A DNA stretch of 64,000 nt, taken from the NCBI GenBank assembly GCA_005406025.1, contig BGZK01001381.1, positions 98,414-162,413 of the forward strand, given 5' to 3'. The notes under the pieces were generated by a model that did not search any database, had not been told where the DNA came from, and worked only from the letters and a program-made list of their open reading frames with translations. A program made the position numbers and the translations under genes. Of the stretch, positions 34,336-46,245 are shown piece by piece (the first letter of the stretch is position 1; each line of letters starts with the position of its first letter). Source of the stretch: Eumeta japonica. Its lineage: Eukaryota; Arthropoda; Insecta; Lepidoptera; Psychidae.

Positions 34336-35399
34336 TGAATAAACAAATTTATTTACTCGTAAGTTTGTAATATAATTTTAAAGTATCACGAATCATATAT
34401 AAATTGGTAAAACATATGAAAGAGATAATATATGTATTTTTCTATGCGCATTTTCGGTTCGAAACAAAGATCTTTGGTTGTCAATCTGTCGTTCGTTTTT
34501 CTTATTGTTATGGCAAGATTTTTTATTGAACATCTATTATTGAGACACGCCTTCTAACAATCTTATCAGGTTCAAGATAATTGTAGTAATGAACAGTTTT
34601 CGTAATAAATATAATCTTAATCAAAGATATGGCAAGGCAAATTTATGCTAAGGAACAGAAAATCTTTAAGGTTTGAAACATTGATACAAAACATACAACA
34701 ACATAACACTCTATTATTTTTTATGCGTAGCTATAGCAATATGATATTTTTCTGTAATTAATATTTCATACAATACATTTCAGGAACATAAATGTGTTTT
34801 TATGTACATAATTTTTTTGTGCCAAAAGTATTTGCATTAAATAACGAAAAGTTTTCATTGTTGCTATATTTGAATTTTACTAAAGTTTTACTCTTAAGAA
34901 ATATTACACATGATAATACTAAAATTCTTATTTTAAGATAAAAAATCGATTACAGCTGTGCTGAATATGAAAATAAATTCTTAGAAATCTGTAATGCTGT
35001 TAAACTTTTAACTGATTACAGCGCAATTTAAATCATTGCATCACATACGTACATAATTGCAATATATGCATTCTAATATAAACACACATACCCTTGCATT
35101 TCTCCATTTTCACAATCGAAGTCCGCCTTTCTCGACGCTGCCTTTCTGTGGTAATAAGATTTTCGTATTAGTCGTAACACGTAAAAATAAATGCGGTTAG
35201 TGCTCAGTCGATTTGTAGTCATTTGTATTCTACAAGTGGCTATAAAACAATTTAACATCACGTCACTGGATACAAAATCTCTGTAAAATGACGTACAGTA
35301 AAAAACGTCGTATTGTTCGATTGCGTTGACTCAGAAGCTTGATTTTTTTTGGATCTCAAGGAAACGTAAACCTTCATTATACGATATTAATTTCAAATT
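34336..35399. other. AT-rich spacer
   Basis: No gene, RNA or repeat is recognised. Confidence 0.5.
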
Positions 35400-35520
35400 G
35401 GAACCCCTGCGCGTTCCTGGGAAAAAGGGTCTTGATGGACAGACAACAGAGCGATCCAACAAGGGTTCCTTGTGAGGTACGGAAACCTAAAAAAGGTATA
35501 AAACCTTATCCACCCCGTTG
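35400..35520 (+). repeat. End fragment of a dispersed repeat (same family as 45.5-46.2 kb)
   Basis: GATGGACAGACAACAGAGCG, CAAGGGTTCCTTGTGAGGTA and CGGAAACCTAAAAA follow the known pattern of this repeat's right end (GACGGACAGACAAC...GGGTTCCG...GTACGGAACCCTAAAAA). Only this terminus is left here. Confidence 0.55.
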
Positions 35521-35719
35521 TGGACTATTTACATGTTTTTTTTTTAAGTTGACACGAGGTTGCGAAATACAATACGCTCTAATTTAAAAAGGCACCTTTT
35601 TTCCTGTCAAGATATGGAACCCACAATATTGTTACCGGCATACGGCATAGATATATATTTCTTGTAATTTTTGCTATATTAACGACTCTTCCATTGAAGC
35701 ATAGCTTCCTACATTATTT

Positions 35720-35980
35720 TCTTTATGGATCGTTTCTTCGACCTTAAACCACCCGCGCGGGTCCAGGCGCATGCGGCTGTTAATGAACATTTCGTCCACG
35801 CGATAACAACATCCAAGACCGAAGGCTTAACGTGCTCTCGGAGGGACAAAACGAAGGCCTTAGCTAGACTTAAGTTGGCAGCTCGTCAATGGATTCGCTT
35901 GTTGTAGTCAGAATGTAAACCCGGTTCCATCTGCTTGGAAGTCAATGTTCTCAACCACTAAGGCACCTCCGTTCTATTTT
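35720..35980 (-). repeat. tRNA-derived SINE-like element
   Basis: On the minus strand the head reads GGAGGTGCCTTAGTGGTTGA, an A-box-like sequence, and GGAACCGGGTTTAC about 30 bp on resembles a B-box. On the plus strand the body has GAAGGCTTAACGTGCTCTCG, which I recall from dispersed lepidopteran elements. A 60-codon frame inside is not a gene. Confidence 0.5.
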
Positions 35981-38174
35981 TCATACCCACCTATCTACCA
36001 CTTGTATTTATTTACGAAATAGCTACAATACATTCACAGAAACGATCCCTTTTTTACAAATAAGGAGAAAGTTACACGACGCGACGTTAGACGCACGAAA
36101 ACAGTAAATTCTGCTCTCTTCGCTTACGGCCTTTTTTTTTATATTCCGACAAGAGTAACGAAATTCGCTGCAGGTTACATTATTCCCCGCCATATCCCCA
36201 CTTGTGAGGAAACAAGGTAATGTTCGAGGTAACAACCTCAAGTCGTTCTTTATAAAAGCAATTTTTCGAGACAAAACATTCTCAAAGTTATTTTCCCCCC
36301 TTTTAAAGCTTTGCACGTAAACAAGTGGATCATTTTGAAAGTATCGCATTTTAGAATATCTCATTAGTGGTACTTCTTAAAACTATTATAATAATTACCG
36401 CCTGCGTGTAAATACAGTCGTAACTGTAAAATTTACGAATTAAAAATTTGTAATCTATTTGAAAAAAATCATCCAAGCACAATCAATTGAGCAATTAATA
36501 CTCCATTTCCTAAATGCGACATTATTCATTATAGACAAAGAAATTAAAAAGAAATCCAACAAATAATCTCCAAAATAAAAATTTTGAACGTGAAAATCGA
36601 TCTATGCAGTCATTGCATAAGGGTTGATTTCGAAATGAGAAGCTGAAAATATAAGTAAATAATCATGCTTTATATTTCAGTAGGTCAGACAATAAACGCG
36701 TGCGCTGTTACCGGAACGGAGTGAATATTATTCCAGTGCGTCCTTCAATAACAATAATTCTATCCTCGGCTTTAATGGATTCCCAATATTTTCGTGAGAG
36801 CCGTTATAATTGGTTTTAAACGGAAAATCTTAAACCTCTTTTCCCACTGTAATAAGGGAACGTGACTAAGAAGATTTTGCTCATCATCTTAATATTAAAT
36901 CGGCGGGCGCCATCACTCGCCCCGCGCCCTCCCCCGCCTCGCCGCGCTTGACTCTTTCGTTATTGCGTGACCTTTTTTTGGAAAGTTTGCTTAATTAACC
37001 TTTGTTAGATCTTTAGTATTCAATTATGTCCCGGCCCCACCTGCTATCAGTATGTTCGTAGTTATTTGAAATCTTGTTGCTGCGTCGAGAACTGTGTAAT
37101 TGTCAACAGCTTTTTCGATGAAAAATTGCATTACTGGAAATTAGAGTTTAGAGTTAGCGTGTCACACAAAAGTACAAAATTCATTTGCTTTATTTTATTT
37201 CTACTTAAGTTATGATAATTATTGGATCTATTAAAAAATAAGATTAGGTACTATCAGCCGCGTGATCAATACCAGCGGGAACGACTGGACTTTTTCAAGT
37301 TTTTCCTGTTCTTCTCCAAGTAGATCCCTAACGAAAACAGACGTTAATTCAAAGCAGAAAAATCTTGCGTTGATGAATTGAAAGTACACTTCTTAGTGTC
37401 CCGTGTCTAAATTAAAACACGCACGAACACACACACGACACAATTTTCTCTGAAACAAGAAACAAGGTGGAGATACGATTTATTTTATTATCTATGAGCA
37501 ATGCTTAAAAAGAAAAAAAACCAGCCAACTGCGAATCGGATTCCGCAGAGAAGGTTCAGGACTATAAATAAAATCATTAGCCTTCGGTGGAATCAAGCAA
37601 CGTATTTCATATGCATTTTTTCTCCACGACTAATTTGCGTTTCCCGTGGGAAATTTAGGAATACTAAATGCTTAAGCAAAAACTTATGCTTTTCTTATAA
37701 GCTAAAAGTTATTCTCTTAATGACTTCCATACATTAATTTTGGATTAAGTAACTTCACTGTAAGCAAAGCTAACATGGCAAATAAATAGGCTCATTATTA
37801 TTTATTATTATTATAATGGTACAAAACTTACAGAATTTTTTTTTACTTGTAAAAATTGATAAATATTTTTTGAATCCTAGCCAATATATCTAACAGAAAG
37901 CTTCGATAGTGAGGATGTAATACTGGGAACGTTGGGACCGCAGACAGACTGAAAGCCCTTAAACGACTGGCAGAAATGAAATGTATCAAATGTAAGTCGT
38001 TTCAGATTTGTCGACATTACTTTTGACGTAAAATGATAGTATGTGGAAATGTTGCCAGTTGGAGTAGAATTTGAGCAATTAAGATCCATCACGATAATTT
38101 TTTTTTTTATGAAAAAAAAATCTATGTAGTTTTTATTGTTTGATAGCGTTACGTTTCACAGTTGTTTTGAAAGC
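35981..38174. other. AT-rich spacer with a GC-rich patch
   Basis: A 113-codon minus-strand frame at 36023-36364 has no domain I recognise. A short GC-rich patch lies at 36900-36955 (GCCCCGCGCCCTCCCCCGCC) inside a 350-bp stretch (36690-37060) of mixed composition, which may be regulatory. Nothing else is supportable. Confidence 0.45.
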
Positions 38175-38350
38175 GAAGCGGCTTAGAGGTCAAGGCGCGG
38201 AGAATACGGGCGCAATAGCCCTATATTCGATTCCAGACCGTGCAACGACTACGTAAATTAGATAGTCTCCCTAAGTAACTTACTTATGGGGATGCAGGTA
38301 TCCGCTTCGCACGTACCTTATCTGTTTCATTATCGTTTATGTGAAAAAAA
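38175..38350 (+). repeat. tRNA-derived SINE-like element
   Basis: CGAAGCGGCTTAGAGGTCAA resembles an A-box. About 45 bp downstream TATTCGATTCCAGACC is a good B-box (GGTTCGANTCC pattern). The copy ends in an A-run near 38342-38352, as SINEs often do. The intact promoter boxes make this one of the clearer SINE candidates here. Confidence 0.5.
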
Positions 38351-38584
38351 AAATGGTTGTTTGTAAAGTCGATTTACGTACGATAATTTTAGGTGATAAT
38401 GTCATAAATATTGATGAAAAATTGCATTATTTTATGAATTGAATTAAACTATTATCATTGAATTATCATTATTTTGTAATAATAATAATACAAAGAAGGA
38501 TTTAATTGAAAATGACAAAATTTTCGATAAATTAACATTTATTTGCACTCGTTAATTCAAATATTTTTCTACTTAAATTATACA

Positions 38585-38785
38585 GTAAAGAGATTGATGC
38601 GTCACAAGGCGAACGCTTAGGCCGATCGTGCCTCTCTATCGCTCGTTCCGCGTTCTCGCTCGCACTCTCGGCTCAGGCGGAACGCGACAATGAGTCATAC
38701 TTTTTCGTGCGTGCTGCCGGCGTTCATAGATTTATAAGACGTCATCACGTCAAAACGTAATTTTTTGAAATTTGAATTTTACATC
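38585..38785 (-). repeat. Dispersed repeat; related copy at 8640-8840
   Basis: On the minus strand it reads TTTTGACGTGATGACGTCTT followed by ATAAATCTATGAACGCCGGC, then GAGCGATAGAGAGGCACG. The TGACGTGA-ACGTCTTATAAAT core and the GAGAGGCACG motif are shared, in order, with 8640-8840. The middle portion, rich in CpG, is longer here. The class is unknown. Confidence 0.55.
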
Positions 38786-39904
38786 TAAATATTTTTTGTC
38801 GGCGTCGATAACAACAGCAATTTTCTCACCTTAACCGTTGTCCACGTAAAAGAGTCGTATCGCACAGACAGACAAAATAACGAAACATCAATTCTTATAT
38901 TTTCGTTACTCCTTTTTATGAAAATTTAAGCGCATGCGCGATATAAATCGTTATAGAAAACATACGTCGTAACCATATAAATGTTAAAGGAGTATGAGAA
39001 TTGTACGGTTTGACGGTTTTCGACATTTTTATATCCATTATGATTTTTACTTGTGACCCTTCATGTATGATATCGATTTTATTCAGAACTTTAAGCTTTA
39101 TTGGTAATTTTTTTTTTTTTTATTTATCATAAGAAAATAAAATTATATATCTCTTCTGTCATATATGTCATGTTTTATCTCAGGTTCACTCAACTACACT
39201 AATAATTTCTAATAAAATTTATGGCATTACAATTTTGGTCACAAATTCTAAATATTTCTTGGTATATTATTTACTTCATATGTACGCATATACACAATAG
39301 CGACCCGCTCAGGTTTCGCGCGGGTAGCAATAATTATCTATAGCCAAATGATTTCTGGTGGATGAATGGGGGCGGGAGGGTGGTCATGTCATGAATTTTT
39401 AGCAGATATCTATAGGCAGGCATAGTGCCTTGCTACGCCAAGAAATAAATATTATTTTATAGCGAAAATATGACAAAAGAATGCTAAAAAACAAAAATAA
39501 AGATTATTCGTTTGAACGTTACTTATGTTTTTTTGGTTGTGAATGTTCAGAGTCGAAGAAAAATAAAAATAATAATTTTCTATTATTTTGTAGAGAAAAT
39601 ATGATGAGAAATTGGAAAAAGAAAACTGTTTATCCCATCGCTACCAAACTTCATAGGATCACCCGCTACGGTAATCTAAAGATTTCCCTAAAATTTAATT
39701 TAAGAAAATATTACCTGAAGAAGGAGTGCCAAAGTGGTATTTTTGCAAAAAAAAATCATAACAATTTTAAATGTTATATGATGAACAAATAAAGATAACA
39801 TAAAATTTGAATTCGAAAACAGACACATGACTCCGAATCATATCATTAAAGTGAGATCGAAATTCATCGAAACACACAGTACACTTACATAATAATTAGC
39901 GGGG
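38786..39904. other. AT-rich spacer with a small repeat fragment
   Basis: At 39300-39330 AGCGACCCGCTCAGGTTTCG followed by CGCGGGT matches the start of a common lepidopteran repeat (GACCCGCCCCGGCTTCGC...GGGT) and forms a small stem. A 103-codon Asn/Lys-rich frame at 39481-39792 has no recognised domain. Confidence 0.45.
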
Positions 39905-40345
39905 ATTAATAGAGGACCGACCGAGCGAATGTTTGCCAACAAAAGCACAAAGCACGATCGCGTGTCTATTAAAAGTTTATCAGGCCCGCCGACGCGGGTC
40001 CTTTATCAGCATCCGCGTCCCGAGGCCCCGCGACGAGAGACCGGCTTATTTCGCCTGCGAACACAATACCTTCCTAGGGCGGTGCGTGGCGCGCTTAGCT
40101 TCTTCGGGGATGTTTTTTTTTATTAATTTAAAAGTCCACGCAGGCATAACGAGACAGCCCCGCGCCGCCGCGGGCCGCACTTTGTCGGAGGGCAGAAAGT
40201 GCCCTAGGCGGACTGCCTCCGCCCTCCTCGCCTTTTGGCCTCACATCAAACAACGGATTTCTCTCGAATCAAACCCAATTCTCCTTTTTCCCCGTTTCCA
40301 CTCTTGTAATCCTGGGCTCTTCACGGACCTTTCCTTTTAGCGACG
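39905..40345. promoter_or_regulatory. GC-rich island, candidate conserved non-coding element
   Basis: About 440 bp of CpG-containing, GC-richer DNA (GAGACAGCCCCGCGCCGCCG near 40150) are interrupted by a central AT-rich run (TTTTTTTTATTAATTTAAAA at 40112-40131). Plus-strand frames of 65 and 135 codons cross it in different registers, and neither shows a domain. The block ends sharply. It could be an enhancer or an unannotated non-coding exon; conservation would decide. Confidence 0.35.
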
Positions 40346-42109
40346 CGAAACGTTAAGTCTTTCTGTATACAAATATATGATGTTTTGTAGCTGTGAATGT
40401 AATATGTGTTGTTTTAGGTGAAACGAGCGATAAAGTGCGATTTCAATATTTATTTTTGTTAAAGCAAACAATGATTACAATAATGGTTTAACTTTTAAAA
40501 TACATCATCTTTGTTGTTTTTTCGAAATACTAAATAGACATATTTTTTCAACTTGAATTTTTTTTTCAATTTATCCAGATTAACTCTGAATAAATTGGAA
40601 AAACTTTTTTGTGCTCTGGCATCAAGTAGACACTAAGCTATAATAAATAACTGTGTATTTACATTAATTACAATCCAGCAACACTTGACATATCAAATAA
40701 ATTTTCTTAGCTGCTTTTTCTAAAGTAAAAACATGGTATCGTAAATTAAAGCAAACTCTACGAAACAGTCACATGAAATCCCATCTTTATATTGAAATAC
40801 TTTAGGAACATAAATGTTAACATATTACAACTTACTGTTCTTGATGACACTTGAGTATTGCTATATGTTGTTATTTATATATTAATTTCATATTAAAACT
40901 TAAAGTTTTTTCTCAAATTTTAAAAAGCATATTTATAATGAAAATTGAACATCTATATTATTTATATATTAAGGGCCTAATTGTCCATCTAAAATTGGTG
41001 TGGAATTAACATATGATTTATTATACGATTTTTTGTTCAAATTAGTTGAGTAATAACATATATTTCATTGCAATGGATGAAACAAAAGGATTTCAGACGA
41101 TAGTGAAGTTCACCGACATCACCCTGAGTCTGAAATCGTGCAACATCCCATATTCTCAATATAACCTGTTACAAAATTGCAAGTATTAACTTTTTTAAAT
41201 ATTTATTCTAAACGTGAAAATATTCACCAGATTAGCTAATATTAAAGTGAAATTTACAGAGGTGTCGAAATAAACAACAGCTACTCTGGCGAAATTAAAT
41301 ATAATCCTGGAATGATAACAATTTCACTAAGTCGACAGAAAGTGGTTACTTCCTACGCTAGGAAAAAAAAACGATCTTTTTCTCTCCGGCAACAGTCGCA
41401 TTAGTCAGAAATTGTCTAGTTTCAGTCGGCTCAACGAGCATTGAGACTCGTATTTTCAATGCAGGTTATATTAAAAGTAAATATTAACAGGCGATCCGTA
41501 ACTGGCTATAATTCCATATGGCATTTTCAAAATTTAAAGTTAAATCCTTTTAATTCCGACTTAAAAAGTTCTTCTAAATCTTATACAAAAAAGAATGGCC
41601 ATTTGATAACTCCATATTCTAACAATATATATTTCGAATAGTTTAGAAATATTTTTACGAAAATTTTACTCGTCGCAGAGCCTAGATATTATTCATCTTA
41701 GTCTACTACTGTTTTTAGGGATACTAATAGTGGTAATTGCATTAATAGCTTGTAATACTTCTAGTTCCGATGTAGGTAATTAATAGCCTGTAATACTTTT
41801 CATAATAATTACACTGCGAGTAAACAATATCATATGACTGAATATGCGTACTCTTCTGCGGTACCACGGTTCTCGTTACGTTATTTTATGTATAAATTCA
41901 TAATGTGAAAATTATTCCTTGTTGAGTTTGAAATTAAGTAATCTCATATGTGTAAAGTAACGGTTCACTAGATTATTTTCACCGTGCGAATGAAACCTTT
42001 CCCTAAACGATGATATACAAAAGCAATCCACGAACGCCAACGGGCTCATAAACTACAATCGGTTATATCATTACTTTATTCCTTCGGCTAACTGTAACTG
42101 GCTTTAGTT
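40346..42109. other. AT-rich spacer
   Basis: No gene or recognised repeat. A minor partial duplication of TAATAGC(T/C)TGTAATACTT occurs at 41744 and 41781. Confidence 0.5.
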
Positions 42110-42400
42110 TGGCCGCGGTGTTTGTTTTTATTTCCGGCCGGGGGCGCCGCCCGCCCAAACCCGATTTGCGAACGCTTTAGATTCAATTTACCCTCAAACA
42201 GTGGCATTTCGCGTTCGACTTCAGGTTATTCGAAAATAATTTCGGTTTTATTGACTTCGCCCAGTGCGGGAAGGGAATTTGTAAGTGTTTGCTCTGAGGG
42301 CTCCGACTCCCAAAGGCCGCGCCGCGGGTACGTCGATGCAAAGTTTCCTCTGAAAAAAATTCCTCTATTGACAGCCAAAGTTTTTGCATGAAACGAAGCG
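42110..42400. promoter_or_regulatory. GC-rich island, candidate conserved non-coding element
   Basis: A GC-rich patch (CGGCCGGGGGCGCCGCCCGC at 42137) is followed by mixed sequence with AT-rich words and a second small GC-rich block at 42305-42335. Frames of 89 (plus) and 68 (minus) codons overlap here, a sign of low stop density rather than of genes. Confidence 0.3.
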
Positions 42401-43544
42401 ATCGAATTACGAATATCGATGCTGTATTTATTTTTGTTTTTGTGCGCCCCTAAGAATTTTAATGATCAGCTAATCAAAACCAGAATAAACCGAGTGATGA
42501 TTTCTTGTTAGAACAAATCGGCTATGTGTGTTGTTTTTATTTCAGTATGATTACACATTAAATCTATCAAAATTTTGTCGATATCAATTTTATATATTTT
42601 TTTTTTACAATGAATTACCTAACACATTCTATATGAAGACATTGAATAGCTGTTTTTTTAATAAAAACTTTTGTTCTCGCTAAGATATTTTTCATTGCTC
42701 TATTTATCACAAGATTTGGGAAAAGCTTTGAAAACCCTTTTTTTGTATCTAAGACCACGTCTGGCAATTATTTTCATCACTTTGAAATTTAAAATTTTTC
42801 TCTTTACAACAGTCATTTCGTAATCTAAAATAATTTTACAATATATATAATAAAAACTGTTTACGTCAAGAATTTAGGTCAGTTATTTTCTAATAACTAT
42901 AAAAGTTTATAACATGTTCTTTTAAATCGATCAACAGAGAACAATAATATTACAGTATATCACTCCTCCAACCGCTATAAGAACATGCAATTATTTGATG
43001 ATTTTAACGGTCCTGTCACGCTGCTAAATGCGATTGTCTAATCTTTCCTTTTGATGCGCTGTATTTGATCAAAAAGTTATGTAGAAGTTATAAAGTAGTG
43101 AATTGCCGGTTAACACAAACAAAAATGTTAACGCTTAGTTGTTCTATTCAGTCAATCTACTCGCACCAATTTTGAATCGACTAGATGAGAATTCATTGCG
43201 AAAAAGCAGATTTGGGTGTCAGCGGTGGATCGCGCGTACTGCACGTTGCTTGGACATATCTGATTATAATTTTTCGCCAAGTAACATTATACACGATAAC
43301 ATAATGAAAGCTAAATTTGTTGTAAATGAAAACAGTTTATAAAATCATTAATGTATTGTTTGTAAGATAGTAAAGGAAAAAATCCTAGATTTCCATAACA
43401 CTTAGAAAAAACGTGATTTTTCTCAAGTATTTCTGACATTTCTCAATCAAATATTTCTAGTATGTCATTTTTGGTTCCAATGTCTGTTTTTCCTACTATT
43501 CCGCGTTAAGTTGTTTTACCTTTTTTTTACTTAACTAAAAAACA
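42401..43544. other. AT-rich spacer
   Basis: No gene, RNA or repeat is recognised. Confidence 0.5.
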
Positions 43545-43815
43545 AATTAAGCCTGCGTTTGACGTGAAAGTTGACGAGGGGATTTCCTCGAATCTCGTGT
43601 TCCTAGAAGTAGCGCCTTTGACCTGTCTAACGCTACTGCCTTATTCTACCGTTTAATTTTCTTGTTACGCGCCGACGAGAAGGGCGCATTTATCCAGAAT
43701 ACGGGAACGGTTTGACATAACTTAGGTTTCGTTTAATTCTGTGTTCAATTTAAGTTTGTATAAAAGGATGGAGTTTCGTTTGTATTTCGTTGTTCAATAC
43801 AACCTTTAAATTAAT
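43545..43815 (+). promoter_or_regulatory. Candidate promoter or solo-LTR-like block
   Basis: A strong TATA sequence, TATAAAAGG at 43759, is followed about 30 bp later by the initiator-like TTCAATAC. The 200 bp upstream have a more balanced composition than the surroundings. The layout fits a core promoter and also the U3/R part of an LTR, but no second LTR, primer-binding site or gag/pol sequence is visible nearby, and no downstream exon is identifiable. Confidence 0.2.
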
Positions 43816-44014
43816 ATATGACGTCTTTGAAAACTTGTTCGGACATAATAAAGTATTTCATATTGAGAGGCTTCAACCTTAAGTCGGTATCGAATCCGAT
43901 ATCTTCTACATGATTGAAATCATTAATTACTTTTGTTAAGTCTGAGCAACAACATTAGTAAAGATATCAATTCAGTTGTTTTGTTATACATTTTGTTTTT
44001 AATGAGAGCATTAA

Positions 44015-44345
44015 GAATGAGAGCGGCGGTAACACAGTGGTTGAAGAACCGTTATCGAACCGAAAGGCACCGGGTTTGAGCCACAGCGCACGGGTTTTTG
44101 AGCCACAACATGGAAAATCAACAAAAGAGTTTTTAACTTAAATTTAATTAAACCGTTTGCGGCGTATCTTGAAGAGAACATTAGGCCGTCAGTTCGAACC
44201 GTCTTTATGGCATTAGTGACAAATATCTGTAACAGCTACCGACATGCACTAGACTACCGTGTGATGACATGAAAACCAAACCATTCAATCCGATTTAAAG
44301 AAAATGTGGAATATGCCCAGGAATAGGACAATAAAATATTTTTTT
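44015..44345 (+). repeat. tRNA-derived SINE-like element
   Basis: GAGAGCGGCGGTAACACAGT followed by GGTTGAAG has A-box character, and GGGTTTGAGCC at about 44080 fits a B-box. The right end, ATATGCCCAGGAATAGGACA followed by ATAAAATATTTTTT, matches the CCAG-A-T-GGAC ending of several lepidopteran SINEs plus an A/T tail. The spacing gives a length of about 330 bp. Confidence 0.55.
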
Positions 44346-45539
44346 CGTTCGACATTAAAAATCAATCCCCTGCTTATTGGTGTGCGGGCGAATTAAGTAA
44401 CAAAATCAAATTCATTATTTACGAATTAATTTCAAAAATTTATTTCGAAGACGCCCTTGTTTTCGATACGACTATGAATCATGCCTTACAATTCATTAAG
44501 TCGTATTAAAGAATAATTTTAAAAGTATACGAATCTATCATTATCACCTTTATTATCGTTATCGGTTATCAAAAATAGAGAAGTATGCATTTAGACTATT
44601 ACACCTGTTTCATGTGATAAACTTTTTCCTAACGTGAAACGTTTTTCATTTCAACTTTGAACATTTTCAATTTTCAACATTTTTCTGGAAACGACTCAAA
44701 AAATATGGAGATACGTCACGAGATGATGATAAGTGCATTACATAATGAAAACTTAATACAATTTGAGTACAATTCCAAAATAACATTACGAAACCTAAAC
44801 TGAGGGCTCAGCGTGAGATTTTATAGTTATTGTTTCAATAATATTGAATATCTCTTTTAGCTATGTTTACGTAGGATCTAACTAACTCACAAATATTTAT
44901 TTAGCCCTTCGAAAAGGTTTTGTAATGCACACAGCTTGCAGCACCTACCAACACTACTGCCATCCGATGTGACCGGGCATTCGTGCCGGCGAGGTCACGG
45001 TTAGACTATCTAAAGTTTCGGAGCGACGACGCTTCGCCGTGTGCGCCCGCAGTGAGCGACACGAACGTCGCTTATCGATCTTCGCATCGCGTGCGCACGG
45101 CTAAGCGATATTTACTTAGATATGTGGGGCTAATAGTTCTCTATTCTGGACTCGGAACGGCGAAGGAGAAATGGCGTTTGTGCTGACGCGACTCGGCGGT
45201 CGCTAAGTTCGACGAAAGCGTGATCACTGAACTTTTGGGTTAAGTACCACCTAATAGCTGATTACCGTAGTCAGCAATCATGACAAGAACTAGAAGTCTA
45301 TTTTATATACATATTCGTAATTTAATTAAATATACAAATGAACTTGGCTTGCATACTTTCTTTCTTTGCTTTTTTCTCGAAAACTTTAATTGAGTAAATA
45401 CATAGGTATTCAAAATATGAAATATACAGAAAAGCTATGATTAAGAGGAAAAATGACGAATGTATGTTGATGAAAAAAAAAATGTGATAGAAGAGTTGGT
45501 TCTATAAAAGGGCTTATACAGACCGTTTTGATTGAATAT
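44346..45539. other. Spacer with a GC-richer island at 45.0 kb
   Basis: From 44965 to 45230 the DNA is GC-richer, with many CpG and TCG/CGA words (GCGACGACGCTTCGCCGTGT). A 67-codon frame there (44983-45186) has no known domain. It may be regulatory or an unrecognised exon. The rest is AT-rich. Confidence 0.4.
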
Positions 45540-46245
45540 TAAAAAAAAACCGCACAAGTGGGAATAGGACTCGCACTCTGAGGGTTTCGTGCAAAATTAA
45601 TTATGAACGTAGGTGTTCCATTCATCAAGAGTTTCGATGAGTTTTATTTTTTTGATTTCGATATCGATTGCAGCGAGTTAATCGAGAGGATTCCTAAACA
45701 GTTGCTATTTATTTTTTGAATTGTCTTGGAAATGTCTGATTTGTTGAAATTTTTAAGTTTTCTTAGAGCAAATTTAAAAAATGTTGTCCCGTATATTAAG
45801 TTTACTTCACGGCCCGTATTCCAAACGCTAGTATAAGTTTGTCATATTAAAAAATATATCATATGACATAACTAAAAATTATCAATTTCAAGATTTATTT
45901 ATCTTTACTCGTTTCTATTGCAAAATTTATGATTATAGGTCAACAAAAAGTATCCTGTAAGTTTTGATTTACTCGCGAGTTCCAAAATATAAGGCCAAAG
46001 TACGGATTTTGGCTATATTTTTTGATTAAGTCGATTAAGAAGCTTATTTTTTTACAGCTTCAAAGAAATAGTCCCTCTTATTAATGAGTATTAATTTCAC
46101 ATGGCTTTTGTGTTAATTTCAATTTGATACCTCTACGCGTTTCAGAGTAAAATAATATTGAAAGATAGACGGGCAGACGGACAGAAGGACAACGAAGCGA
46201 GTCTATCATATAACGATTCTTTTTTCTTTGAGAACCTTAAAAAGG
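45540..46245 (+). repeat. Near full-length lepidopteran dispersed repeat
   Basis: The left end reads CCGCACAAGTGGGAATAGGA, CTCGCACTCTGAGGGTTTCG. The right end reads GACGGGCAGACGGACAGAAG, GACAACGAAGCGAGTC and TTGAGAACCTTAAAAA. These correspond, from memory, to the two ends of a widespread lepidopteran element (CGCAC-GAGGGTTCCGT...GGACAGACAACAAAGTGATC...GGAACCCTAAAAA). About 600 bp of AT-rich interior lie between them, without ORFs. Right-end fragments of the same family occur at 35.4 kb and 51.8 kb. The class and mechanism are unknown to me. Confidence 0.6.

Noticed and set aside
36023..36364. 113-codon minus-strand frame
   Set aside because: No domain, no similarity I recognise, and no supporting gene structure.
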